NCBI GenBank assembly: GCA_021292165.1
Contig: CM037878.1
Location: forward strand, 7,184,857 to 7,248,856
Reading direction: 5' to 3'
DNA from: Shinisaurus crocodilurus
Taxonomy: Eukaryota; Chordata; Lepidosauria; Squamata; Shinisauridae
DNA: 64,000 nt
In this document: one piece after another, positions 1-11,100 of the stretch
Layout of the letters: the number at the start of each line of letters is the position of its first letter
Numbering within the stretch: position 1 is the first letter of the stretch
Made by a program: the position numbers and the translations under genes
The notes under the pieces: model-generated
What the model was told of the DNA's origin: nothing
Database searches by the model: none
What the model saw: the letters and a program-made list of their open reading frames with translations, nothing else

Positions 1-176
1 TTGAAGGAGCTCTCCCCAGAGTCCCCAGCTTGGTGCTGTCCAGATGTTGGATTACAACTACCAGGATTCCGGACCATTGACCATGAGTTGATGTGTTGGA
101 AGCTCCTTTGCTTCTCCTTTCCCTCTCTCCACCCCCCTCCCCTCTCCCCTGTGCTCTAGTGTTCTGGAGTTGGGTA
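1..176. repeat. Fragment of a palindromic-type MITE, then unassigned sequence
   Basis: Bases 10-85 resemble one decayed arm of the hAT MITE seen elsewhere in the window (tcccca, gtccagatgttgg, tacaactaccagga). The remainder is pyrimidine-rich and unassigned. Confidence 0.4.
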
Positions 177-178
177 TA

Positions 179-247
<69 letters not shown>
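177..247. repeat. (AAT)n microsatellite
   Basis: Uninterrupted ataata repeats of about 70 bases, followed to about 420 by an AT-rich LINE-tail-like stretch. Confidence 0.9.
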
Positions 248-504
248 TTCTTATCCGCCTCTCCACTTGGATCAAGGTGGGGAACAACAATAAATATAAA
301 TACATAAACTGGTTTAAAACATATTTTTAAAACATTCTTAAGAAGCTTTTTAAAATATCCTAAAATTCCTAATAATAATAAATTTTTATTCTCACATCCA
401 ACTCAAGAACTGACTCCATAAGAGTAAGGAAAGGCAATGCACCTACAGCACTACTGCCTCCCTCTTCACCGACGTCTGGTCTTGTGTGCGAGCTTGCTGG
501 TTCG

Positions 505-1271
505 CAGGGATGGGGACTCGGACTCGAGGACGCGACTCGTGAGTCGGACTGAGTCCCCCCTCTGACTTGAGTCTGACTCGAGTCCCAATATTTTTAATGG
601 GACTCGAGAGTCGACTCGGGACTCGAGACCAAGGACTCGTCAACATCCCTGGGCTGTTGACGAGTCTTCTGGCTGTGCCAGAAGGAGCGCGATCACCGGT
701 GAAGAAGAGCGCATGGAAGCGAGGCGCGCCGCTGCTCGGCCACTATGGACAGCTACCAGGAGCGCAGCCCCAACGATGTGTTGAGATTTATTTTGATTGA
801 TGTGTTGTTGGGGGGGGGGGTTAGGGTCAGACAGTTTGGGTTTGGCTGCCTCTGCCTGCCTGTTTGGGGTTCCCAGCCTCCTCTGCCTGCCTGGTCTCTT
901 CTTGACCTGTTCAACAGTTGAATTGTCCAAGACAAAGGCCTCTGCCTGCCTGCTTTGGGGTTCCCTGCCTCCTCTGCCTGCCTGGTTATTTTGGGTTTGT
1001 CTGCCTGGTCTGTTCTTGCCAAAATCAGTGGCAGAGTTTTGAAATAAAAAGGCACACTTGTGCCTAGAATTTATTTAAGCCACACATCTGAAATAGCCTT
1101 ATTTTGTTGGGGGGAAACCCCATTGATTTTAATAGGGACTCGTGGAGTCAGTTTTGGGAGTGACTCAGGACTCGGGACCCGTGAGTCACCATTTTGGACC
1201 AAGGACTCGGACTTGGACTTGAGTCGTGACTCAACTCGTGACTCGAGACCAAGGACTCGTCAACATCCCTG
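505..1271 (+). mobile_element. GACTCG-rich non-autonomous hAT element, copy A
   Basis: It starts CAGGGATGGGGACTCGG and ends CAACATCCCTG, giving short inverted ends CAGGGATG/CATCCCTG. The 8-bp duplication CTGGTTCG stands at 497-504 and 1272-1279, proving the limits. Subterminal regions are packed with GACTCG in both orientations. The centre holds tandem modules with CTGCCTGCCTG. There is no transposase reading frame. Confidence 0.93.
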
Positions 1272-1279
1272 CTGGTTCG

Positions 1280-2300
1280 TGACAAAGAGAGAGGGAGTGC
1301 TGGGAACTGGCTATGAGACATTTACAACAACAACACCACATATTTTCATTGTGTGCAACCTGGTTGCACACTCTTTCCCACACAGCGGTGAGACCTTTTG
1401 ATTAGCGCCATGCGTTTTTAACAGGTAGAAGTCGCCGCCTAAGGAGTTCACCGCACGCGTGATGCTACAGCACAGACTCCAGAATGCATAAGCAACCGGT
1501 CTCCGGGTTCTCAAAACGTGCACCGAAAGCGGAGTGGAAAAACCGAAGCAGCGTGTGTTGCTGCTTCTGGGGAAAGTGTGAAAAAAAAACGCACACCCTG
1601 CTTAGTGTGGCATTGTGGAACCTCACCCCCCCCCCCAAAGCACCTTGAGCATGACAAGGAAGGAAGCCATCACAGACACCTCTTTCTCGGTTTACTCAAT
1701 AATAAATTACCAGTTTTCACACACCTTTTTTAAAATTACACCTTGTTTAAAAACGACACAAAGTGCAACACTTCGGCAAATTCGCAAACTCCAAAGCTCC
1801 CACCATGGGGAAGACTGACTGATCGGGAGCCTGCGTGCTTGCTTGAGAAGAACCAGACAATGAGGCAACTCCAGTTGTTTTTGGTGGCGTCTGTGACGGC
1901 GGCTGGAGGAAAGCTATGGTGGGGGTTCCGTGTCTGTCATACAGCGGGCCTTCTAGTTCGTAGCCAGAACTTGGTCAGCAGTGGTTTGGATGGGCCTGGG
2001 GGGGCCGAGTCAGCCCGTGGAATGTCAAGACCCGTGTGAGCTCATCACTGTCAAGAGTTCCCAGGAGAAAGCGGGCGGGAGTCGAGTTGTCTCCCCCGAC
2101 CAGCTGCGACTTCAACCTTGCAGAGATAGGAGCTGGAATGGAAGCCTCCTCTGGGAACTTCAGGAGAGGTGAGGGGTGGTCTGCAGAGGTGTCACTCCAG
2201 TTGAAGCCTCACCCCTGAAGGGTAGAAGGGAGACACCCAGATGGGAGAGGGGCCTCGTGGATGGGCTAGTTCCCTTGTCCATCAGTGGTTTGGAAGGAGG
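1280..2300. other. Unassigned intergenic sequence
   Basis: No recognisable gene. Short open frames here have no family features. Contains C-rich and A-rich tracts near 1580-1640. Confidence 0.4.
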
Positions 2301-4210
2301 GTTAAGATGGCCACACCTTCGCTTTTAAGTCGGTGCTCAGCCTCCAGAGCCTCTGCTAGGAACATCTCTCTTGTGTCTTCCCCGTCTGCATCTCTCTGTC
2401 TGGATCTCTATCACCGACTGAGCTATTGGGAGCACTCTGCACACGGACTCTACCTAATTTGGACTTCCTTCTCTTTGGACTTTTACTGTCAAGAACCTGC
2501 CATGAAAAGGACCTGTCATACTTTTCATAGACTGTGCATTCGCGTGGCTATGGATGTGTCTTCGTCAAGGAGCCCAGAGCCCATCTGGCTTGGGCCTATT
2601 TTCCAACTTCTGGACTTTCCTATGCCTCGACTAGTGATGTGCGCAGAGCTCAATTGGGGGGGTGGAAGTCCAGCGCACTCGCCAGGCTCAACACACACAC
2701 ACACACCCGAGCTCTGCTCACCCTACCTATTTCCCTGGCTTGGCTCACGAGAACGCAAGCTGACAATCGCAGCCATTTTTAACATACCTTATGCCATTTT
2801 CTATGTAAACAACATAGCGCTGGGAACCCAAAAGTCCGGCAAGCGCCTCAGCATGGTGGCAGCACTCAGCTCGCATGCCACGAGTCAAGTGGTGGTCAGA
2901 TCAGCCACCCCTAGCCTCAACCCATGTGGCATAGAGATTCCAAGGCTGGGAGCTTTGGACATTGGAATATCTGTGTGTGGGGAAGTACTTCGGACTCAGG
3001 TCCAATCTTGTTCTGGACCCTGATTGTCGAGAGGCCTGGACACACAGTACCCAGAGGGGCCAACCGAAGTGGTAGGGTTGGTTTTGACCTCTGTGCAGGG
3101 GTGCATGCTGGTTCAGGTCCTCTTCCAGACTCCCTTCCCTTGTCGCAGGAGCAATAGGGCTCCAATCCTTCCCCCATCGGAGGATCAGCTAAGAGTTGCT
3201 CAGATCCCAGGGATGGGGACTTGGACTCGAGGACTCGACTCGTGAGTCGGACTGAGTCCCCCCTCTGACTCGACTCGGACTCGAGTCCCAATATTTTTAA
3301 TGGGACTCGAGACTCGACTCGGGACTCGAGACCAAGGACTCGTCAACATCCCTGGGCTGTTGACGAGTCTTGTGGCTGTGCCAGAAGGAGCGCGATCACC
3401 GGTGAAGAGCGCATGGAAGCGAGGCGCGCCACTGCTCGGCCACTATGGACAGCTACCAGGAGCGCAGCCCCAACGATTTGTTGAGATTTATTTTGATTGA
3501 TGTGTTGTTGTGGGGGGTTTGGGTTAGGGTCAGACATTTTGGGTTTGGCTGCCTCTGCCTGCCTGTTTGGGGTTCCCAGCCTCCTCTGCCTGCCTGGTCT
3601 CTTCTTGACCTGTTCAACAGTTGAATTGTCCAAGACAAAGGCCTCTGCCTGCCTGCTTTGGGGTTCCCTGCCTCCTCTGCCTGCCTGGTTATTTTGGGTT
3701 TTTCTGCCTGGTCTGTTCTTGCCAAAATCAGTTGCAGAGTTTTGAAATAAAAAGGCACACTTGTGCCTAGAATTTATTTAAGCCACACATCTGAAGTAGC
3801 CTTATTTTGTTGGGAAAAACCCCCATTGATTTTAATAGGGACTCGTGGAGTCAGTTTTGGGAGTGACTCAGGACTCGTGACTCGTGAGTCACCATTTTGG
3901 ACCAAGGACTCGGACTCGGACTCGAGACTCGGGTTCAAAGACTCATGACTCGACTCGTGACTCGAGACCAAGGACTCTTCAACATCCCTGTCAGATCCTA
4001 AGGCCAAGACGTACGGCACCCCGGGGGTTCCAACTCAGTGGCAAGGTTGGTTCAACTCTCTATGGGAGTGTGTGGGTAAGTCAGGCCTGTTTCTAGGATC
4101 CCTTCCCTTGTCGCAGGAACATCTGGAATTGGCTCCAACCCTTCCCTCGTCTGAGGAGCATTAGGGATTGGTTCTAATCCTTCCCTTGGGGTGGAATGTC
4201 GGGGAATTTG
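2300..4210 (+). repeat. Unclassified repeat, split by a hAT insertion
   Basis: A 260-codon frame at 2241-3023 runs through here but shows no domain and varied composition. The blocks at about 3050-3160 and 4020-4125 are diverged copies of one another, sharing cttcccttgtcgcagga, on either side of the hAT at 3208-3990. This suggests an old retroelement 3' region with internal duplication. The family is unknown. Confidence 0.35.
3208..3990 (+). mobile_element. GACTCG-rich hAT element, copy B
   Basis: Same ends and internal modules as 505-1271. The 8-bp duplication TCAGATCC is at 3200-3207 and 3991-3998. Confidence 0.93.
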
Positions 4211-4228
4211 GTCCTTAAGAGACATTGT

Positions 4229-4460
4229 GCCAGCGTGGCGTAGTGGTGAGAGTGTTGGACTGGGACTCAGGAGATCCGGGTTCTAGTCCTCGCTCAGCCA
4301 TGAAACTCACTGGGTGACTTTGGGCCAGTCACCAACTCTCAGCCTAACCTACCTCACAGGGTTGTTGTGAGGATACAATGGGAGAGGAGGAGGAGGATTC
4401 TGTAAGCCGCTTTGGGTTCCTTGCAGGAAAAAAGGCGGGGTATAAATATAATAAATAAAT
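4229..4460 (+). mobile_element. tRNA-derived SINE with MIR/CORE-like centre
   Basis: The head carries polymerase III box A-like GTGGCGTAGTGGTGAG and box B-like GGTTCTAGTCC. The centre has ACTCACTGGGTGACTTTGGG, which resembles the CORE of MIR elements, and the tail is ATAA repeats. It is the reference copy for others in the window. Confidence 0.88.
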
Positions 4461-4555
4461 TCCAGCCCCCTACCTTGATGTGGAACAATTTCAAGAGCCT
4501 GTAGCAAAATGCCATCAACAATATGATTTCTGAAGACTGTAACCGTCAAGTTTTA

Positions 4556-4660
4556 TGTGAGGATAAAATGGAGAGGAGGAGGAGGAGGAAGTTTATGTAA
4601 GCCGCCTTGAGTTCCTTGCAGGAAAAAAGGCGGGGTATAAATATAATAAATAAATAAATA
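4556..4660 (+). mobile_element. 5'-truncated copy of the tRNA/CORE SINE
   Basis: Only the 3' half is present, from the gaggataaaatgg segment to the ATAA tail. Confidence 0.85.
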
Positions 4661-4991
4661 GATGCCATGGGATTTGCTATAATAAAAGGATCTCACTGAT
4701 TTGGAGTCTCTGGTGTCAGAGTGCCAGAATGCGTGATTACAGGACCGGGGCCCCAACAGCTATGAATAGGCGATGGGGTGACAGCTGATGGGAATATGTG
4801 AGGAAGTGACCGGCTGCAGGCATGCAAAGTGCAGATGTTCCTCCACATTGTTGGGGCTCACAGAGCATCTTTCCCTGCCTCCCCTGAGAATCCCTGGATG
4901 TTATCCCAAAGAGAAGTCCTCTAAGGGTAAAGCAACATCCCAAGCAATGCTGTGTCAGTTTGGGTGTAATACCAAACCAGTTTGCCTAAAC

Positions 4992-5126
4992 CAGTATTCT
5001 CCAACCTTGGGTCCCCAGATGTTTTTGGCCTACAACTCCCAGCATGCCCCAGCCAGCTATGCTGGCTGGGGCATGCTGGGAGTTGTAGGCCAAAAACATC
5101 TGGGGACCCAAGGTTGGAGAACACTG
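4992..5126. mobile_element. Palindromic hAT MITE, copy 1
   Basis: Two arms of about 62 bp that are nearly perfect reverse complements, ends CAGTATTCTCC / GGAGAACACTG. 8-bp duplication GCCTAAAC at 4984-4991 and 5127-5134. It would form a long hairpin. Confidence 0.95.
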
Positions 5127-5188
5127 GCCTAAACTGTGGTTTGTGATCCTGGTATGGCAGCCGCTTGCAAGGCATGTAATCTCAATCA

Positions 5189-5434
5189 TAGAATCATAGA
5201 ATCATAGAAAAGTAGAGTTGGAAGGGGCCTACAAGGCCATCGAGTCCAACCCCCTGCTCAATGCAGGAATCCAGGTCAAAGCATCCCTGACAGACGGCTG
5301 TCCAGCCGCACCTTGAATCCCTCCAGACTGGGAGAGCCCACCACCTCCCTAGGTAGTTGATTCCATTGTCTTATTGCTCTGACAGTCAGGAAATTTTTCC
5401 TGATGTTTAGGTGGAATCTATGTCCACGTTCCAT
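5189..5434 (-). mobile_element. CR1 LINE 3' end
   Basis: Reverse complement of the final part of the CR1 at 13072-14298, including the AATCATAGA tail repeats. It ends at a short (AT)n run at 5432-5458. Confidence 0.9.
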
Positions 5435-5484
5435 ATATATATATATATATATATATATCTTCAGTGCCACAGTGCCCTGCGGTG

Positions 5485-5830
5485 TTACCTTATTTATTGA
5501 CAGAATTTAAATCCTGCCTTCAAGGCAGCTACTAAAATATATACAATATTTTACATACATAGATAGATCTATAAAAACAATCCCATTCAAATACTCACAA
5601 TAAAAACAAAAAAGTTTCCAGCAGCAATCAGAACCACTCCCAAAAAAAAGACTCTATATGAACAAAAACATGCTTTTCTGCACTTTAATAAATAGTTGTC
5701 CTGTTGGTCAGGGTCTGGTAGGCTTCTTTCGGGAGGAAGTCCCAGTCCAGAACTGGGGTGCTATGACTGAGAAGACCCTGCCTTCCTCCAGCATCCAGGC
5801 CTTCACAAATTTCACTTCATGGGAAAACAG
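5485..5830 (-). mobile_element. LINE 3'-end fragment, family not named
   Basis: Begins with a tail-like ttatttattga and continues with text typical of minus-strand LINE 3' UTRs (…aatcctgccttcaaggcag…). Decayed. Confidence 0.45.
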
Positions 5831-6234
5831 AATCTGAATGAAGTTTTATACTATGTTAATTGCCCATGAAATTACATAAGCAGGGTATTGGGAGCGGGAG
5901 GGAGTGATTTGTTGAAGGTGAAAGTGATTATCCCTTTTCCTTTTCATACGCCCTCTCATTCCTCCACACATAAGACCAGCCCTGTAAGATCACACCAAAA
6001 ACCTATATGGTCAGGCTTTCTTCTCCCACACTGGCCCACACAACACAGGGACAGGCAAATCTGTACAGCTCGATTTTGCTCAGGTTCTGTTTGTTTTTGT
6101 TTTTTTCACTATTAACTTCATTCCCTCCTGTATCTGCATCAAATTGTGAAATCTTTTTAAGTCAACACAAAAATGTACAGGATTTTCATGTACCTTTTAA
6201 AAAACAACAACACAGGTGTATGTTGTTGTTTTTC
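5831..6234. other. Unassigned sequence
   Basis: AT-rich, no recognisable gene or repeat boundary. Confidence 0.4.
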
Positions 6235-6390
6235 ATAGATCTCATAGATAGAGTTGGAAGGGGCCTACAAGGCCATCGAGTCCAACCCCCTGCTCAATGC
6301 AGGAATCCAGGTCAAAGCATCCCTGACAGATGGCTGTCCAGCCGCACCTTGAATGCCTCCAGAGTGGGAGAGCCCACCACCTCCCTAGGT
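6235..6390 (-). mobile_element. CR1 LINE 3' end, short
   Basis: Reverse complement of the same CR1 3' segment as at 5189-5434, directly followed by the 5S-derived SINE tail. Confidence 0.88.
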
Positions 6391-6553
6391 TTCATAGATC
6401 ACAGAGTTGGAAGGAGCCTACAAGGCCATTGAGTCCAACCCCCTGCTCAATGCAGGAAACTAGAGGAGGGGTCTCCCATCCAAGTCATAACCAGGCCTGA
6501 CCCCGCTTAGCTTTCCATGCTCAGACAAGCTGAGCCAGCGTGAGCCACAGGCC
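6391..6553 (-). mobile_element. 5S-rRNA-derived SINE with CR1-type tail, copy 1
   Basis: Minus strand. The 5' part contains the 5S rRNA internal-promoter segment (gctaagc, then ggcctggttatgacttgg, then gatgggagacc) and the 3' part is the CR1 3' end (ttggactcaatggcc, then atctatgaa repeats). Confidence 0.85.
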
Positions 6554-6639
6554 ACTTTTTTTAAAGTGCACATTTTTAAAGTGCACGTACATGTTTTTCC
6601 CAAGTGATTTTTCAGTGAATAATTGTATATTTGCAAACT

Positions 6640-6700
6640 GCCCAGAGAGCTTTGCCTATTATTGGGCAGTATACAAAATTGAAATGAAATGAATAAAGCT
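6640..6700 (+). mobile_element. LINE tail fragment
   Basis: Carries the aactgcccagagagctttg and gaaatgaaatgaat tail signature shared with 46515-46866. Confidence 0.6.
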
Positions 6701-7881
6701 GGTTTTGCGCAGATTTTTCAAAAACATATGCAGTTTTGTGTGCAAAAAAAAAAAAAAGTATGCATTTTTTTGTGCGCATTTTGGAAATGTACACACTTGG
6801 AGGGACACTTCCCCCCCCCTCCTTTTTGCAAACTGCAACGCAGACTTCAAAAACGTATGGATTTTGACGGTGAACTGCGTTCTGGTTCACGTTTAGGTTT
6901 GGAAAGTGCAGATTTGGTAAGTTCATATTCAAAATCCAAACCAAACATATTTCTCACCCTCTGGGAAGCACATATGAGAGCACGCTGCTCGGACACTGGA
7001 GGTAACATATAGCCATTGTGACTAGTAGCCACTGATGGCCCTAAATCTCCAGCCAACTCCTTCCCTTTATCACCCCCCGTTCCTCTCCGTCCTGCCCCAA
7101 GGCCTTGAGCCGGGCAAATAAGGTCTTCCAAGGTGATCAACGGCGCCATGAAGTGCATGCCCAGAGACCATAGCTCAGCAAAGGCAGCCCTTGTAGCACC
7201 AGTTACATATTCTCCCACTGCCTCACTCCCATCAGAAGTGGAGCGGATGCAGTTTACACCGGCACCAGGGCAACGATACAGAGTCCAGTTTAACTGGATC
7301 GGTGGAAGCAACAGGAGGGGTCGCAGCCACTTGGAATCTCAGGCTAACCTAGACCTCTGTATATGCGTAGGAGGTGGATTTCCAAAGCCCAGCATCGTGG
7401 GCTGGCCAGGTAGGACGGACTATATATGAGCCACCGGGGATCATAGCTCAGTACTCATAGTGCGTGCAAGTAACAGGGCGACCATAGACCTCCGCCCAGG
7501 ACCCCGGAGAACACCTGTCACTGGAGCAATCCCCCAGGCTCGACGGTCCAAGCCAGCTTCTGATCCATCCCTCAGCCCTGGGTCCTGGGTCCTGGGTCCA
7601 GTCCTCAGGAGACGGCACCCCTGAGCATGTGCAATGTGGGGTGCCTATTGCCACACGGCCCAACCTCCACGCTCCTGCAGTTCAAAGGCAAGGCTTTTGC
7701 AGCTTAGAGGATGTGGTTCGCCGGCAAGCCCGGAGCCCCAGATGTGTCTGGTTTCTCAAATGAATCACAGGCGTCGCCGTTAGCATTTACGGTGCTGTCC
7801 CGGGATCAGCGAGAGAGGGGGAAATGCAAAAGAAGGGGAGGGAAGCTCACTCCGTCGAGCGTCTTGCCTCTGTCTGTCCCT
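6701..7881. other. Region downstream of the PDCD1 stop; probably includes its 3' UTR
   Basis: No gene recognised. A minus-strand AATAAA near 7880 was not found, so the PDCD1 transcript end is undetermined. Confidence 0.4.
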
Positions 7882-8103
7882 TCAGTGCGGCCGAGCAGTG
7901 CCAGGGCAGCTCCTCGGCTTCCTAGTCCTCTTGTCGGCCTCAGTGGAGACAGGCCTCTGCTGGGGGAAGATGATGGTGGCATATTCGGTCCGGTCCGAAG
8001 GGGAGCGCTTCGGCGGAGGAGCCCTCCTGGCGTTCTCGGCCTCGTGGAACTCCAGCACTCCGTAATCGACGGTGAAAACGGACACTCCGCGGGGCTCTTC
8101 TTC
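7882..8103 (-). CDS. PDCD1: PDCD1 exon 5: cytoplasmic tail with ITIM and ITSM
   Basis: The exon begins GAAGAAGAG after a pyrimidine tract ending ggaag, in phase 0, and runs to a TGA stop (complement of 7882-7884). It encodes residues 205-277. The ITIM core VDYGVL has Y218 and the ITSM core TEYATIIF has Y245, 27 residues apart; human PD-1 has Y223 and Y248, 25 apart. Both are followed by a basic, Pro/Ser-rich tail. The spliced junction APL/EEEPRG parallels human QPL/KEDPSA. These two motifs are the binding sites for SHP-2 in mammals. Confidence 0.95.
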   Translation of the reverse strand, partial: EEEPRGVSVFTVDYGVLEFHEAENARRAPPPKRSPSDRTEYATIIFPQQRPVSTEADKRTRKPRSCPGTARPH

Positions 8104-11100
8104 CTTCCGAAGAACCGGGAGAGGAGGAGTTTAGCCAAGTGCACGGGTCAATTATTATTTTAAAAACAAAACAAAACACGGGGGTTTTCTAACTAAAAAA
8201 GAAAACCATGAAGCCATGCAGGCCAATAGCGCTATCAAGGCCTACCCTAGTGACCTTCGCCATGCCCCCTCCGTGATGAGCTTCCGCCGTGCATTAAAAA
8301 CATGGCTGTTCAGGCGGGAATATGGGGTGGGTTAGGTTTTTAATGAGAATTTTTTATATTGTTTTAATTATTATATTTTATTGTGTTGTTTTGTTGTATT
8401 TTAATTGTACATCGCCCAGGGTGGCCGGGTGGCCGGCCAGATGGGCGATTGATAAATATAATAAATAAATAAATAAAATATCAGCTGGAATTAGTAAATG
8501 CAAGGTCGTTGAACCCCTGGCCCGGGGCTCAAATCCAGCCCTCCAGGATTTCCCAGATGGCCACGCCCCTATTCCCCAGCTGCCAATCATTTGCTGGTTT
8601 TTGCACATTTTCCTTAAAGGTTGAAATGCCTCTCCTAAGGCTTAGTTACTGGCTGTAGGGCATTTAAGCTAAAATAGGCCAGTGGGGTTTTTTGGTATCT
8701 TGGCCTTGCTTCCTTTTGCCTTTGGCCCTGCCCACCATTGGAATGTGTCCGTCCCCCCCCCGAACGTCTCCAAAACTGAATTCAGCCCGCGGGCTGAAAG
8801 AGGTTCCACAACCCTGGTTAAAGGGAGCCTCCGTGTTCAAGGCCCGTGTACCTCTGAGCGCCAGGTGCTCAGGGGAAATGACAAGGAAAGGTGATGATGT
8901 CCTTTGTGCCCTGCTTGTGAACTCCCAGAGGCCTCTGTTTGGCCATTGCTGGACAGAGAATGCGGGACACATGGATCTGGTTTAACAAGGCAATTTGAAC
9001 CCTAATTATTTTTTTCCAGCTCCCTGCATGTAGAAAAACAGCACAGCAATGAGCAGACTGGGCTAGAACGTTTCTCCCTGATATACTAGTTATCTACTTG
9101 CAGGGAGTTTTGACCGTATGTGGGGGGGACATTCCTAAACGGCATTCACCACCTGCAGTCTGAAGTGGGACCGTCCATTCTACTACCTCGTATCACCTTG
9201 TTCTGCTGCATGTATGCAGAACAAAGTGAGAGACAGGACTCGTCCATCGCACCACTACAGTCTGCGGGTGCTCCATCTCGTCAGCAAAAATCCCCTGTGG
9301 GTAGAAAATTAGCATCTCGGAGGGGAAAGTTTCTCGATCGCCCCCCAATGCGAAAATGTATTACACATGCAGTGAGACTTTTTTTTGGTGCAGGGACGTC
9401 TCCCCCCCACCTGCGTTCTTTACGTAGCGATTTGAAGGATAAAAATTGTTTCCCGAATTTTTCGGGGGGGATTTACCCGGGCTTTCACATCTCTACTCCG
9501 AGGTGGTACAGTCCAGAATTCTAACACCTCCGCCCAATTGAGGGGCATTTAGCTATTAATGAAGACCAGACCTCCCAACACTATCCATACTCCAGCACCC
9601 CAGGCACAGGCCAATCCCAAAAGTGAGCTGGGCTCGGGAGAAAAGTGCCCGAGGCGACGGATCACAGGGAATTCCGGTGGGAAAGAGGAGAGAGCACCGC
9701 TTCCCTCGCCCGCATACTCCCATGGGTGTTAAAAGCAGACTTCCAGACCCCACTGATATGTGAATGGCGCAGACATGAAAGCAGACATGGCCGCCCCGGT
9801 CTCGTCTAGTCTGGCCCTGGGTTAACCTTCTAGAGCAGTGTCCTCCAACTTTGGGTCCCCAGCAGTGCTTTTTTTCTGGAGAAAAAGGTACCGGAACTCT
9901 TGGATTACATTTCCTCGGGAGTAGATGGCGATTAAATTGTAATGCAATTAATAGAAGAAAAGGTACTGGAACTCAGTTCCGGTGAGTTCCACCAGAAAAA
10001 AAGCCCTGGTCCCCAGATGTTTTTGGCTTACAACTCCCAGCATGCCCCAGCTACGCTGGCTGGGGCATGCTGGGAGTTGTAGGCCAAAAACATCTGGGGA
10101 CCCAAGGTTGGAGGACACTGTTCTAGGGTGATTCCAGACGCAGGGCTCCTAGCGCTAGCAATCAGAAGGCCTTGTGCGTCTTTTTTCTCAATGGCCTTAT
10201 ATAGGCCTCTTCCAACTCTTACTGTTCTACGATTCTCCCTAACAGATTTTCTGTGTTAGGGGGGGGAAAGACGGAAGAGGCAGCAAGAAAACACGGGAGG
10301 GTCACGGGTACAAGACGATGATGTCTGGGGGACCCCATAAACCGCTGTGAATGAGGCAGGTTGATGGCACTCGACAAGCCTTGTCTGGAAGTTCTCCTTC
10401 CCAGTGGTCCAGTTTCCAATGAGCGCAGAGGCACCACACCGGAGCTGTCAATCCTGGCCCTCCGATGCCTCTTACTGCTACAAGCCCGGACCTAGTTCTT
10501 CTTCCTGTTTTTAGGGCTGTACGTCATTCAAGCTCGTGTGACTGGATGCTCCTCCTGGGGACAGGGAGGGAGGAATCTCTGCACATAGAAAACTAGCTTC
10601 TGAAGAAGAGGCTAGGCTAGAACCCTTCTCTCTGTGTGGAGGGAACTTTACTTGTACAGTCATGCCTTGGATTGGGAGCATCATTCGTTCCGGAAACGTG
10701 CTTGTAATCCAAAACACGCTTATATCAAAACGAAATCCCCCCCCCCAAAAAAAAATTGTACGGAGATTTTTAATTTAAGCCGTACTACAGTACTTGTATT
10801 GCAAGACGTCGCTTGTATATCAAGTTTAAAAAAAAAAAAAAAAAAATTAAAAATTTGCTTCTCTTGCAAAACGCTCTCAGACCAAGTTACTTGCAATCCA
10901 AGGTATTACTGTATGAAGGAGCACTGAGAGCCAAGCTAGTCCGGACGCAGAATGCGTCTTTGCATTACACGTAAGTAGCATCTACTGTGGGGGTTTCGGT
11001 GGGTATAATTATCAGGATCGCAGCAGGCATGAAAGGGGGGAATTTAACTCTTTTGTCCCCTGCTATGGTCCTGAGGAAAATCCCTCCTCTGAAGGAGCTA

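Noticed and set aside
2241..3023. 260-codon open frame
   Set aside because: No recognisable domain, no start or splice context, and the region shows signs of being repeat-derived.
4229..4300. tRNA gene
   Set aside because: The box A- and box B-like sequences belong to SINE heads; no cloverleaf acceptor stem pairs and the same head occurs in several copies.
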